Below the pieces are notes generated by a model. It was not told the DNA's origin. It saw nothing but the letters and a program-made list of their open reading frames with translations, and made no database searches. From Centropus unirufus (Eukaryota; Chordata; Aves; Cuculiformes; Centropidae), in NCBI GenBank assembly GCA_013397695.1, contig VYZI01000262.1:926994-990993 (forward strand): a DNA stretch of 64,000 nt, written 5' to 3'. Shown here piece by piece: positions 48,001-60,430 of this stretch (positions are counted from its first letter, which is position 1; each line of letters opens with the position of its first letter). The translations under genes were made by a program, and so were the position numbers.

Positions 48001-48052
48001 TAAGCTCATGCCCTTGGCCTGAGGAGACAAGACTGAGGTTGCCAGTGCTTAC

Positions 48053-48209
48053 CATGGCCCACTGCCTGGCTTTGATCCTCATCTGGTTGAAGCTGCGCTC
48101 TTCAGCGTATAAGGCACTCATGAAAGCCCCAATGGATGTTCCTCCAATCATATCTACAGGGATGCCAGCTTCAATCAGCGCTCGGATAATTCCCACTTGG
48201 GAGCATCCC
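48053..48209 (-). CDS. PNPLA7: PNPLA7, patatin nucleophile exon (first PNPLA7 exon in window)
   Basis: This internal exon encodes fragment residues 1-52, starting GCSQVGIIRALIEAGIPVDM and ending KARQWAM. It carries the GTSIG elbow (GXSXG); the nucleophile serine codon is 48134-48136. PNPLA7 is a lysophospholipase of the neuropathy-target-esterase family. It cleaves lysophosphatidylcholine to glycerophosphocholine at the ER and lipid-droplet surface (family knowledge). Upstream is a pyrimidine-rich acceptor ending CAACAG; downstream is the donor ATG|GTAAGC. The first base (G) completes a split codon, as expected for the arginine of the GGGGAR loop, which belongs to an exon outside the window. 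Identity is PNPLA7 rather than PNPLA6, based on later exons. The start codon and N-terminal domains are not here, so this is a partial gene. Confidence 0.95.
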
Positions 48210-49848
48210 CTGTTGAAGAAAAGACAGACAGGCGTTATGAGACAAATGGCCATTTAAAGGGCATAGAAACATGAATGCCTCCTTCTAAGGGAACTCAAGT
48301 GTGCACGAGCTGGGCTGCCGATGCCAGAAAAAGATGTCATGGAGGCAGAAATCTCTAAACAGGCTCCCTGAGGATCCTAGGAAACACAGAACACCCAGCT
48401 GAGCTTCAGGGTGAGCCAGCAGTACAGAAACAACAGCCAGGAATCAAGGCAGTGGACATGTATGGGAGATGCCAGCACAGCTTTATAGGAGCAATCACCA
48501 AAAAATCTGCCAGGATTCTTCCAAAGCAGCCAGAAGTGGCTGTGTTTCAGAGTTTTTCCCACAGGAGTTTGTTCCAGTGGTTCTTCATGAAACTCAGCCA
48601 GCCCACAGGATGGGGCAACACACGGGCAATAATGAGTGTGAAGATGGAAAATGAACACCAAGAAGAGACAAATGGTGATGAGAGCACAGGTTTGTTCAGT
48701 GCACAGACCTAGGAGAGGGGCAGGTGCGGAGGCAGCATTTGAGGACAAAACAAATTCCTTCAAGAAGTGCAGAAGGAATTGCATCCTCAGAGCCATGATG
48801 GAGTCAAGAGACAATGACTGATGAACCTCGGTGCTGATGGGACAAGAGACAAACAGAAGCAGCAATGCCCCTGTAGTGATGAGCTCTTAAGCACCTCTGC
48901 TCCCACACAGAGCTTTTGGAACCACTGAGGATGTTCTCTGAACTTCATTAACCTGGTGTTCAGTGGGAATTCAAAAATCAAAGAAACCAGAATAAAACAG
49001 AAAACATAAGAGCACACGGCCAGGATGCAGCAGCATTTTGAAAACTGCAAGGAAGCTCAGATTTCTTACTAAAAAAAAAAATGAATAGAGCAGAACTAGA
49101 AAATGAGAGAGAAAAAGATAACCAGAATATGGACAGGGATTCAGGTGAGCAAAAATGGACTTGAATCTCAGAGTGGGGAAGACCATGACTGACAGGAGCC
49201 ACACAGGGCCAGCCAAACCACCAGGAAGAAGGTTTAAATTAAAGGATTTAAACACACACACATCTATGTAATACACAAACTGGGGAACCCACTGGGACCA
49301 CACGCTAAGAGGTCAAATCACAAATGGATTTAAACGTGGACTGGAAGAACCAAAGGCACCACAGTCAGGGGCTGCTGCACTTCGGGAATGGAGGTGCAGC
49401 CTGGTCTGGGGAGCTCAGAAGCTACTCCTTGGGACAAACACTCATTTTTTGAGGTGGTTGCTACCACCTGTCCTCAGAAGGGAGAGGGGGAACGTTCAGT
49501 CTGATCTAACAAACACGAGCTCCCCAGGGGCAGGGGGATCCCTGTCTGATCTACAGCAGCATCACAGAAATGGGCAGCAGAGACAAATTCCTTCTTATTG
49601 GGCCTTTGGTTTCAAAGGCTTTCTCCAATTAATATCAAGTCAGTCAATTCATTCCACCTGGATGGATCCTTCACAGCCTCAGCCATATAGAGGTAAAAAA
49701 ATCTTTCTTTTCCGACTTTCACCCCATTCTCCTTCCCCCACGGTTTGCTCTATTCCAGTTCTCTTTCCCCTGGCTGTTTACATCCTATAAATACTTGCTA
49801 ACAGCTGCCAAGGCCACCATAGGTGTCATTTGGCCAAGCTATGCATTC

Positions 49849-49890
49849 TTTCCATCTAAATCAATCCCCTTTCCATCTAAATCAATCCCC
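49849..49890 (+). repeat. 21-bp exact tandem duplication
   Basis: A 21-bp word beginning TTTCCATCTAAATCAATC occurs twice in tandem with no mismatch (49849-49869, 49870-49890). Confidence 0.95.
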
Positions 49891-50439
49891 TCCAGCTGCT
49901 GACGTGCTTTGGGACAGGTTCTGGGTTATACTCTTGCAACTGACTTCAATGCCAGATCCACACTGGTGTAACCCAAGAGCAGAGAGGGGCTCATTTAGCT
50001 TTCCTCTCCACATTCTCCTTCCTCTGCTGCTTCTTCATATGATGCCTCAAGTTAAAAGAATTCTATTCTGATCCCTGCCAGAGGAGCCCATTGTTTTTAG
50101 GCTTTCAGCTCACAGCTGTTTTTGGCAACCTGCTTCCTGTGCCTTCTCCCTGCCTCAAAGGCACTGGCAGCCACCAACGTTTCTCTGAGGAACAGACCTC
50201 GCATCTAAGCGGCTTTCTGGAGAAAGCCAACGTCGTGTGGATTTGTAAGCACTGTAAAGCATTTCCTGCTTGGAGGGCAGCTTTAACCTGGCTGCTCCAG
50301 ACTGGATTCTCTCCCTGTAACCTCTGCCAAAACTGGATCTCCTTGTTCACACATTTGTGCAACCACAAAATACAAGGGATTTGACGGGATCACCCAGGAT
50401 GAGGTTTTACTTTGCTTTATGATGCCCTTGTATGAAAAA

Positions 50440-50968
50440 AAAGGATTACTTGGTGCTGGTGAGGCCACACCTTGAGTCTTGTGTTCAGCTTTGGGGCCCT
50501 CACTAGAGGAAAGACCTTGAGGGGCTGGAGTGTGACCAGAGATGGGGAAGGGGCTGGAGCCCAGGGGTTCTGGGAGCAGCTGAGGGACCTGAGCTGTTCA
50601 GCCTGGAGAAGTGGAGGCTGAGGGGAGACCTCATCATTTATGGCATCTCCTGGAGAGGAGGCTGTGGTGAGGTGGGTGCTGGGCTCTTCTCCAAAATAAC
50701 AAAGGACAGGACAAAAGGAAATGGCCTCAAGTTGCACCAGGGGAGGTTTAGATTGAACGTTGGGAACAATTAATTTGCCAAAAGAGTGCTGAAGCCCTGG
50801 CAGAGCCTGCCCAGGGCAGTGGTGGAGTCTCCATCTCTGGAGGGGTTCAGAAAGCGTGTGGCCATGGCACTTCGGGATGTGGTTTAGTCAACACAGTGGG
50901 GTTGGGCTGACGGTTGGACTGTATGAGCTTAGAAGACTTTTCCAACCATAATGTTTCTATGATTCTAT
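50440..50968 (+). mobile_element. CR1 LINE, about 530 bp (CATGTGGCC type)
   Basis: Plus-strand text GCTGGTGAGGCCACACCTTG, AGCTGTTCAGCCTGGAGAAG, TCAAGTTGCACCAGGGGAGG, AGAAAGCGTGTGGCCATGGC, then GGACTGTATGAGCTTAGAAG and TTTCTATGATTCTATTATT. Broken frames. Opposite in orientation to PNPLA7. Confidence 0.95.
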
Positions 50969-51144
50969 TATTATTACTCCTACTGGCAAGTCATCACGTC
51001 TGTGCTTCAGCAGAGTCCTTGTCAATGTCCAGCCAAACTTGTGACAGCCACAGATCTCCAACCAAATCAGCAATCTCGAAGCACTGACCTGCGAGACAGG
51101 AATGAAAGTACTTTTCTTCCTCAGAAAGGGACCTCCTATAAACT

Positions 51145-51180
51145 AAATTATCTTTCATTTATAAATTATCTTTCATTTAT
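51145..51180 (+). repeat. 18-bp exact tandem duplication
   Basis: The 18-bp unit AAATTATCTTTCATTTAT occurs twice in tandem without mismatch (51145-51162, 51163-51180). Confidence 0.95.
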
Positions 51181-51354
51181 ACACAACTACAAAGCTTCTT
51201 CATGACTGAATGCATTTGTGCATTACAACCCTGAAGAAAGGCAAACGTATCCAAACACATCCCATTCCTCCATGTACCACCCAGTCTCCTGAAAGTTATA
51301 AATGGTTTTTTCCCCACCTTACAGCTTTAGGTCATCCTAAACGCAGCAACACTG

Positions 51355-52107
51355 CTACATGAGACCAGTGGGATGAGGTTTAACAAGGGCAAATGCTGGG
51401 TCCTGCACATGGGGCACAACAACCCCATGCAGCTCCTTCCCTGGGGAAGAGTGGCTGGAAAGAGGCCTGGAGGAGAAGGACCTAGGAGGGTTGGGTGACA
51501 GTCACTGAACATGAGCCAGCAGTGGCTCAGGTGGCCAAGAAGGCCAAGGGCAGCTTGGCCTGGATCAGAAACAGCATGGCCAGCTGGGACAGGAAGGGGA
51601 TTCTGCCCCTGCACTCAGCACTGGTGAGGCCACACCTTGAATCTTGGGTCAGTTCTGTGCCCCTCACTCCAAGAAGGACCTTGAGGGGCTGGAGAGCGTC
51701 CAGAGGAGGGAACAGAGCTGGGGAAGAAGCTGGAGAACAAGGGTTGTGAGGAGCAGCTGAGGGAGCTGGGATTGTTGAGGCTGGAGAAGAGGAGGCTGAG
51801 GGGAGAGCTCATCCCTGCTTCCAAGTGCCTGGAAGGAGGGTGTGGAGAGGTGGGTGCTGGGCTCTTCTCCCAAGTGACAGGGGATGGGACAAGCGGGAAT
51901 GGCCTCAAGCTGCACCAGGGGAGGTTGAGTTTGGCCATTAGAGTCATCAGGTGCTGGAACAGCTGCCAGGGAGGTGGTGGAGTCACCATCCCTGGAGGTG
52001 TCTAAAAGGCAGGCAGATGAGCTGCTCAGGGATCTGGTATAGTGGTGGACAGGAACAGTTGGAAACAAGGATCTCAGAGGTCTCTTCCAACCTGGTGATT
52101 CTCTGAT
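51355..52107 (+). mobile_element. CR1 LINE, about 750 bp (TGGTGATTCTGTGA type)
   Basis: Plus-strand text AAGGGCAAATGCTGGGTCCTG (NKGKCWVLH), CATGGGGCACAACAACCCCATG, then GGATCAGAAACAGCATGGCC and TTGAGGCTGGAGAAGAGGAG (LEKRRLRGEL). It ends in GATCTCAGAGGTCTCTTCCA and ACCTGGTGATTCTCTGATTGTA. This is the longest copy of its type in the window. Confidence 0.95.
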
Positions 52108-53733
52108 TGTACAGGAATCTTCGCCACAACTCCTCACGCTTGGTTCGTCCTTGGCCACATCTTTGCAGCTTTGGGCGCACGAAAACACTGGCAGGCTGCC
52201 AGGGGAAGCTGCGTGCCAGAGCCAGCGCTGTGCCAGGCAGCACACAGCCCTCTCCCTGACAACCTGAACCACGGGCAGCTCTCCCACTGCAGCTCAAGGG
52301 GAGGAGAAACCACGGCCAGGAGCTGTGAACCACCACAGGGAAGAGAAAACCCAGGGACCATGTGCTTCTTGTAATGCCAGGCACAGTTTCCCTGGGGATC
52401 TGTCCTGTTAGGGCAACGTGTGAAAATACAAGGGTTTGCCAAGCGGAGCACAAAGGACGATGCTTGAGGCAATGCATCATCACATCAGAGCCAGGGCACG
52501 TGTGTGGGGTGGGGATACCTCTGGTCACTTGGCTGACACGGAGCTGCATATCCATCTGGATACAGGTGCTCCTCAGAGGGGAGGCCTCATGTGTGTGCTG
52601 GAGCTGCACGTGCAGCTGCCCTTTGCCTTAAGGCCACCTGCCAGTGCCGCTGGATGGAGCATCACCCCTGCCAGGATGGCCCCAGGACAGCGACAAGGAC
52701 TCCAGGCACCAAGGACAAGTGACCTAGGAGATTGCTGTTGAATAACTTCCACCAGAACCCAAAGATTTTCCCAAGAAGTGCAGTCTATATATTAACAAAT
52801 CCTTCTTTCCATTGCACATCACTCCCTAGGCCAGGCCTGATTAATTAGTTCCCTTCACAGGGAGAGCAGAAACAGCTCCAACCAGTTCAAGGAGGAACTG
52901 GAAATGAGATCCACACTCCACATTCACCTCACCACCTGATCTGAGCCAGGCAAGCCAGGGGCTGCTCTGTGCATCAGCGCCCCCAAAGTGCTGCAAACCC
53001 CACTGCTTCCCAAAGCCACACTCAACGTGCTCCAAAAGCCCCCAAAAGCAGTGCTGCACCTCTGAAATTCCAAGCACCGTTCCTTCTTTCCTAGTAATGG
53101 TTATGAATAAACGGCCAGGAAGCAAGGAGAGGGGTTGTGGGGTTGAAGAACGTGCTTCCTTGAAATAACCCAGCACAGCAGGCAGAGCAAAGCCCTTCTA
53201 GCAGCAAGGCTTGCAGGAAAATTCCTGCTCCAGAGATGAGCCCCTGCTTTCATCCCTTGGGGAAATGCCACCGGCATGTGACTGTGATGCATGAAGGCCA
53301 GAGCACAGCTGAGAAAAGTTCTGTGAGACAGGCACATGCCTGTTCCACACATGCCTGCCAGTGCTGCGATTAGACACGACTCTCAGGAAGCAGTGAACGA
53401 ATGCAGGACAGCTCAGATGAAAGCATCAGCATCCTCCATGCTCAGGGGGCTGCAGAAAACACAATGTAAAACCAGAGCATCTGCACCAGTATTTCCTCCA
53501 TGAGCCACGTTTAGCACCCCAGCAGGATGCTGCCTGGCAGTGTTAGGGAGAACGAACACAATGCCATGAGCACACAGAGAGGGGACACTTGTTTTCCACA
53601 TGATGAGTGATGGAGCAGCAAGGCTCGATCCCACCACACACATCCAACATCCACTTCAGGCTCAGGAAGGAAGAAAAAACACAGCTCAGGCCTCCAACCT
53701 TCCCAACCTCCATTTCATCTCTTAAGTGACTCG

Positions 53734-53775
53734 TTGGGATGAAGGAGGCCTCCTCCTTGGGATGAAGGAGGTCTC
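53734..53775 (+). repeat. Direct duplication, 23-bp period
   Basis: TTGGGATGAAGGAGGCCTCC starts at 53734 and recurs at 53757 with one substitution (GTCTC for GCCTC). A near-tandem duplication of about 19-23 bp. Confidence 0.9.
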
Positions 53776-54164
53776 AATGAATGCACTTAAGAAGCTCTTT
53801 TCCTGGGTTAAATCCAGGATTAAAGTCGTGGCTGCTGCAAAGCTCTACTGTGTCTCTACAGGAGCCTCCCTGGAGCAGGACACACAGCTTCAGGCACCAC
53901 CTCCCCGATGTAGTGAAGTGGCAAAGTAAGCAGAAAACTGTAGAGAAAGTGTCCAGCAGACTTTACTGAGCTCCACTAGAGCTTAACAAACCTGAATTAA
54001 GGCTCCCTCATCACCTTAAAATTCCTGAAGCAGCAAAGCTATACAAATAAAACCAGCTTTTTCTTCATACAACAGCTTTGATTCAAAGCACCTTCTGAGC
54101 AGTTGTTTGATCACCCAGCAGAGATGGGTACGCACAGATGGACAATTACTTACTTTATCACCTG

Positions 54165-54652
54165 GAACACCTCAGTTCTGGAGTTCTCAGCACAGGAAGG
54201 ACAAAGATCTCTTGGAACTGGTCCAGAGGAGGCCACAGAGATCATCTGAGGGCTGGAGCACCAGAATGAGGCCAGGCTGAGAGAGTTGGGCTTGCTCAGC
54301 CTGGAGAAGAGAAGGCTCCAGGGACACCTTAGAGCAGCTTCCAGTACTGAAAGGGGCTCCAGGAAAGCTGAGGAGGGGCTCTGGATCAGGGAGTGCAGGG
54401 ATAGGATTTTGAGCTGAAAGAGGGGAGACTGAGGTGGGACCTTGGGGAGAAATGTTTTGCTGTGAGGGTGGGGAGGCCCTGGCACAGGTTTCCCAGAGCA
54501 GTGGTGGCTGCCCCATCCCTGGAGGTGTTGAAGGCCAGGTTGGATGGGGCTTTGTGTGCCTTAATCCAGTGGGAGGTGTCCCTGCCCATGGCAGGGGGTT
54601 GGAATTGGGTGATCTCTAAGGTCCCTTCCAATCCAAGCCATTCTATGATTCT
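54165..54652 (+). mobile_element. CR1 LINE, about 490 bp (CATGGCAG type)
   Basis: Plus-strand text CTCAGCACAGGAAGGACAAAG, TTGGGCTTGCTCAGCCTGGA, GGGAGACTGAGGTGGGACCTT, CAGAGCAGTGGTGGCTGCCC, then GTGTCCCTGCCCATGGCAGG and CCAAGCCATTCTATGATTCTA. Closely similar to the copy at 14170-15008. Confidence 0.95.
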
Positions 54653-55219
54653 AGAGGAGGGCTGCACCAGGCAACCGTTTCCTGAACACTGCTTTGAAAG
54701 CACTGAAAATAAAGCAAGGGTGACTGAGCTTCCAGCTCATGGGAACAGACAGCACATCCCAAAACCCTGCCAGGTACAGCAGGGGGGCTCACCTGCATTT
54801 CTCAGACCAGTCCCAAAACCAGGGCTGGTTACTGAACCAGCAGGTCTCAGACTAACAGACAGAGCTGCATTCACTGAGAACTGTTCTCTGAACCATTTCT
54901 TGTGTGGTGGTGGAAGTTATTCCCCAAACTTATGTTGCAGCTGCTAATTTTACTGGGGCAGGGAGAAATCAGATGTTATTTAAATGAAGGGTGATACAGT
55001 GTGGTATCTGGAAAAGTGAGATAGAGTTGTTTCTTCTTTATATAATAAGCATCATCATTTTTTGATACGTGTTTGGTTGCTGATCCTGACATTGAGAGGC
55101 ACAGGCATCAACTCAGAAATCAAGCAAGTCTTCTACAAGTTGCAATTCCAATTTGGCTCCTTCAGCCTTGTGCCGCTGCAATGATACCTACAAACATTGC
55201 TTTGAAATCAACACGTTTA

Positions 55220-55865
55220 GAATCATTGAATCATTTTGGTTGGAAAAGATCTTCAAGATCATCAATTCCAGCTGTTGACCTCACACTGCCAACTCCACCA
55301 CTAAACCCTAGCCCTTAGCACCACATCCACAGAGCTTTTGAACCCCTCCAGGGATGGAGACTCCACCACTGCCCAGAGCAGCTGAAGAAATTTTTCTTAA
55401 TATCCAATCTAAACTTTCCCTGGCACAACTTGAGGCCATTTCTTCTTATCCATTCACTTGTCACTTGGGAGGAGAGCCCAGGACCCAGCTCACCACAACC
55501 TCCTTTCCAGGAGCTGCAGAGAGCGATGAGGTCTCCCCTCAGCCTCCTCTTCTCCAGGCTGAACAGCCCCAGCTCCCTCAGGCTGCTCCCAGAACCCCTT
55601 GGCTCCAGCCCCTTCCCTAGCTCCGTTCCCCCTCTCCAGACATGCTCCAGTCCCTCAATGTCTTTCTTGGGGTGAAGGACCCAGAACAGCCTCACCAATG
55701 CTGAGTACAGGGAGATGATCCCTTCCCTGCTCCTGCTGGCCACACCATGGCTGGTACAAGTCAGGATGCTGTAGGGCCTCTTGGCCACTGGGACCACTGC
55801 TGGCTCATGGCCAACTGCTATTGACCAGCACCCCCAGGTTCTTTTCTGCTGGGTAGCTTTCCAGA
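55220..55865 (-). mobile_element. CR1 LINE, about 645 bp
   Basis: Begins AATCATTGAATCATTTTGGT. On the minus strand the frame reads SLREREG-like SREGIISLYSALVR, then LRELGLFSLEKRRLRGDLI and RRNGLKLCQGKFRLDIKKNF, all CR1 ORF2 C-terminal motifs. The 3' end (CTTCAAGATCATCAATTCCAG) is of the older AAAGATCTTCAAGATCATC kind. Same orientation as PNPLA7. Confidence 0.95.
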
Positions 55866-58799
55866 CACTCATATCTTTCCAATAACCATTTCCCAGCTTT
55901 CTGAACCTTTTCTAACTTCCCAGCACCACAAATTTGCCAGAATAATTACCTGGGTTAAGCTGTGAGTTCAACAGCCCAAGAGAAAACAACGCTCTGTTCC
56001 AGCTGTGCCACTTGTGCACTTTCAAGGAAGTTTGTCATCAAGGCAACATGAATTAATCACTGAACCAAGTCCCATTTCTAACCGAATAGATAGAAAAATC
56101 CCACGTTACTGGGTTCTCACCCCACCATCCAGCTGCCAGCGCGATCTGAAGGAAGCTCCCTCCCCTCCACCGCCCAGGGACACATGCATCGACCCCGAGG
56201 GCAGGACTCTGCCTCTCTTCCCCTCCACTAGCAGCAGCCTTGTCTTATCCTCCCACTCAGCTTTGCCCCCACATCCCAGCATCTCCTTGGCTTGGAGCCC
56301 TTTTCCCTTTAGCCATGCCACGCTGTCCAGATCTCACATTAACCCTGTGCACTCCAGGCTGCACAGGCAGCATTAGCAGAAAATGCAACCCCCCGTGAAA
56401 CTACCTGCCTGCAGCAGACCCAAACACAATGTTCTTTCAGCTCTGGTCTTGTTTCTGTTTTATCTACTGCCTTTAGAACAAGCGTTGGAACAGAGATTTG
56501 TCCCTGGCACAGAAGGAAATGAGTCAAAATTTTCCAGCCATTCCAGAGGGCTCTCAGGTCTACCCAGTGCTGGGGTGGGCAGCACCCAGCATGAGTGAGG
56601 CATCGGAGGGGGCAAAAACCACAAATAAAGTCAAAGCAAAAGTATTAATTATGCAAACTGCACCCCCACATCACTCCCTGCCTGGGAAAGCCAAACAAAA
56701 TCCTGTCTGTTACTCTGAGCCAAGGAACAACTCAGTTATCTGCAAAGAAAGATCATTTCTTTGGAGAACAAATATATCCTACCTCCTCCCCCACCCTTTG
56801 AGAGTTATTTGTGAAAAGAACCCTTTTTTAGGCACAAAGTCTAGAAGCTGCAGAAGCAAGACAAAGCACTGCGAAAGAATTTAATTGTGATTTTACTCAC
56901 AGCTTCTCCAACCTCCTCTTTCCTATCAGGAAAGCTCAACACCCAGATAAGCTTCCACAGAGTTTCCTAAAAATCACAGCAATGCAAGATTTCACCTCCC
57001 TGAAAGGATGTGGACCTGCCAACAGAGCATCCCTGCTACGTGGGAAGTGTTCCCTCAAACCTGCAACTCTGTCATGCAGCACCTGGGTTTTTTTTCACCT
57101 GATACAGAGGCGCAAAAGCAGTTTAACCTCAACTCCACCATCTCCTTGCTTCCTTTCTTCCATATGCAAAGCGCTGTTAGGAACAAATGAGTTTGGGGGT
57201 TGAACACTGGAAACCAGGACAGGACAGTCCAAATAAAAAACACCCAAAGATTAATTGTAAGTGTTTTAAGTCCTAATTTTGAAGTAGATGGCCCCCAAGC
57301 TCCCACCGCTTGGAGGATTTCATAGGAACCATTAAAATATTCCACCTCCACGGCAAAATGGGAGCAGACGAGCAGTTACCAAGGTGCTCCAGATGGGAGA
57401 AAGACACAGCAGGCCGTGAAGCATGACGTGGGCACCAAGACACGTGAACACAGCTTTCATGTGCCCGTGGTGACCCAAGGACCACACGACCCGCCAGGTA
57501 AGCTACATGCAGGTCTGCTCACAGCAGCCCTGTCTGTGTTTAAGACAAGTGCACTGTGAGGCAGGACTTTGAACACAAACACAATTCACCCAGCTGAGCT
57601 CTCGGGCAACACACAAGATGGTCCATCCCTGAAGAAACCAGAGCCAAGCCTCTCTGGAGCCATTCGGCTCAGAAGCCCTCAGCGCGAGCTCGCAGCGGCG
57701 CCTCGGGAGGTTTGCTCAACAAAAGCAAATACTCAGAACTCACTGGTTTATTTTTAGGAGTTGAGTTTTCTTTGTTCAAACAATACATGCCAGAGCTGAC
57801 CTGGATCGGACTCAATTAGGTATCCAAACAGTAGTTATCATCTTCTCTTCCAAGGCAGAGCCCGCCATTCTCTCCAGCCTCTACAAAACAGCACTGAAAG
57901 TAAAACACCAAGTCATAGGTGTCATTTTATCTCTAAGAATAGAGAGTTTGGACTCTTCTCTGTTATTTTAGCTCCTGGGTATTGCCCTGAAATGCCACCT
58001 GCTTTTTGAAAGACATGGAATCCAGGAGCCTGTCTGTGTGGCTGGCACTGGAATTCACATTTCAGACTGGTTTATGTGCATGTGGCAATGGACACTGCAG
58101 GACAAGAGAATACACACAGGGCACAGGCCACTTCTCCAATCACATGCATGAATTATTGCAAGCTCTGAAGCCCCCATACATGAATCAGAGCTTCAAAAAG
58201 GAATATCATAAAGAAAAATTCCAACTCCACTGTGCACTGACATGCAGATATCTGTCTACACACACAAAGCATATTACAGGGCACCAGTCAGCTTCCCTTC
58301 CTCTGAAATGCACCCAGAACAGTACTTGGTGGGGGGTGAAGACCACAGGCTGACAAATGTAAAGGTCAGGAGGATTAACCTCGGGGCTGCCAACTTCCTG
58401 CCCTCCCAAATGTCCACAGACAGATTTGGCCTGGCGTAAAAAGGGATTACTTTGAAGAAAGGGAACTGGAAGAATGATATTTCAAGTATTCAGGGTTTGT
58501 TTTTTTTTCCATGACACAAAGCAGATTCAGCCTTGTTTTATCATTTTGATACTTCCATCCTGCAGCACTCAGCCATAACCGCTCCCTGACAGAGCACAGA
58601 GGCAGACAGCAAGCTTCACTCTCCTGTTTAAAAGAAGGGAAGAAGTATTTTTCAAGTTTCTTTCACACTTCAGTTCCATTTCCTGCCCCAGTTAACATGA
58701 TGAGCAATGGGATCCTTTCAGTAATTTCTTATTCTTCAAGACCTGTCTTGCTACAGAAGACGAAAGCAGAGTTCTCACATACAATCTCAGTACCTGGAG

Positions 58800-58938
58800 A
58801 CCAGAGAATCCCAGAATGGGTTGGAAGGAACCTTAAAGCCCATCCAGTTCCACCCCCTGCTGTGGGCAGGGACACCTCCCACTGGATGAAGGGCTCCAAG
58901 CCCTATCCAACCTGGCCTTCAACACCTCAGGGCTGGGG
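58800..58938 (-). mobile_element. Short CR1 LINE 3' end (CATGGCAG type)
   Basis: Text CAGAGAATCCCAGAATGGGTT, GGAAGGAACCTTAAAGCCCA, GCTGTGGGCAGGGACACCTC and GGCCTTCAACACCTCAGGGC. About 140 bp; same orientation as PNPLA7. Confidence 0.93.
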
Positions 58939-60430
58939 CCAAACAGCAGTTTCATGGGTGCTGCCTGATGGTATCATGGGAGAGAATAGGAAAAACCAGA
59001 AGTTGCAAAAGATCCTCACTAATCATTAGGAAACAGTGTGAACTGAGTGCAGAATGGCTCGGTTTGTGCCGGAGCAGCTTCGTACAGGACTACCAGACCA
59101 CAAGCTGGAGAATTTACTTGAAACCCAACTTGAAACCCCAGCCCAATTATCATGAAATTATCTCTTTACTCCAGGGTGCAGATGCTGAGGAGTAACCAGG
59201 CTCCTCAGGGATCTTGGCCAAGCCCAAGCAGAGCCCAGTGCCACTGACCACCACTCTCCACCCCCCTAAAGCTGCCTACTTGTCTGAGGACACTGCTGGA
59301 CCCACACAAGCTCTACAAGACCACACACCTCCATGCCCAGCCAGGAACCTTCCACCATATGAGGGAACCAGATGCACATCCTGCAGCTGGTGAGGACCTG
59401 GCACATCCTACAGACTCAGCTTCAGAGGCAGTTCCTCAGGATCCTGCTGTCCCCCACCAAAACCCATCTCCTCCAGCACTGCTGCAATGTGGGAGAAGGC
59501 ACCAGAGATGTCGCTGCCCAGAACCAGCTAAGGACCACAGGGTTTGCTCGTGTGGGCTCTTTGCTGCCCAGCAAGGACAAGGATGCTCTCAAATCTCTGC
59601 AGACCCCGCAAAAAAGTTGACCGCATCTTGGCACTGTACCCAGACAGCACAAATTGGGTTACCAGCATCCTGGTTACACCTCAGCCACCGCACCCTGGAA
59701 TAGAGTTAATTCATCATGATAATTGGGATGGATGTTGGCTTTCAAGTAAATTCTCCAGACACATCCAACCCACGAGAGAAGAGCAGAAATCCATACATAT
59801 AGAGATAACAATACTCTCCTAAAACCCCAAACAATTCCTACTGGTAATGGTTTATGCTTCTCAGTGCTTCAGAGCAACTTCTAAAGGGTGACCCGCAGAG
59901 TTGAGATGGCAAATGTCTCATTTTACACAAGGAGAACACAAGTTATAAGCATTTAAGCCATTTGCTCGAGCACGTGCAACATCAGGAGCTGCACAGCAGC
60001 AAAATGAACTCCCAGCTGCCCATTCCTTGCTTCAGCAATTTAACCCTCAAAAGCTGCAGTGACTCATGGCACCACGAGCACCGCACAGAGGCTACTGCTC
60101 TTTTAGATCTGTCGTAGCCAAGGTCAGAATGAAGAACAAAGGTTTTACCAAGAATTTTACTTCATCATTTGCTTCAGAAAATGTGCTTTACCAGACTATG
60201 GTTTTTGAATACTTAAAGAGGTAGAATCTAATTTTTACATTTTTTCCCAGCTGCCAGCAATCTGTTTGCTGTGAATTTTAAGCACTGTGAGATGGAGAGA
60301 ACAAATGGAGGGGATACTTGTGCCCCTTCTCTGCATTTCAGGCACAGTAACTCACCTTATGAGCCCATCACCCCCATTTAAAGCACTGCAGTTCTGCAGT
60401 ACACACACACTTCTCCCAGCAACAGGAGTA

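Larger units (their letters stand above)
40382..48052 (-). other. PNPLA7: PNPLA7 intron (7671 bp)
   Basis: Bounded by ATG|GTAAGC and a T11 acceptor. Contains a very short CR1 end (43081-43139), a longer CR1 (43861-44410) and a poly-A run near 45008-45024. The rest (40400-43080, 43140-43860, 44410-48050) shows no exon or repeat that I recognise. Confidence 0.85.

Noticed and set aside
51664..52609. Two overlapping minus frames of about 207 codons
   Set aside because: Largely antisense to the CR1 copy 51355-52107; the unique part has no recognisable domain.
56106..56321. VSLGGGGEG on the minus strand as the missing PNPLA7 glycine-loop exon
   Set aside because: Flanking residues do not match NTE-family sequence, and the frame does not end in the AR-encoding split codon with a donor.
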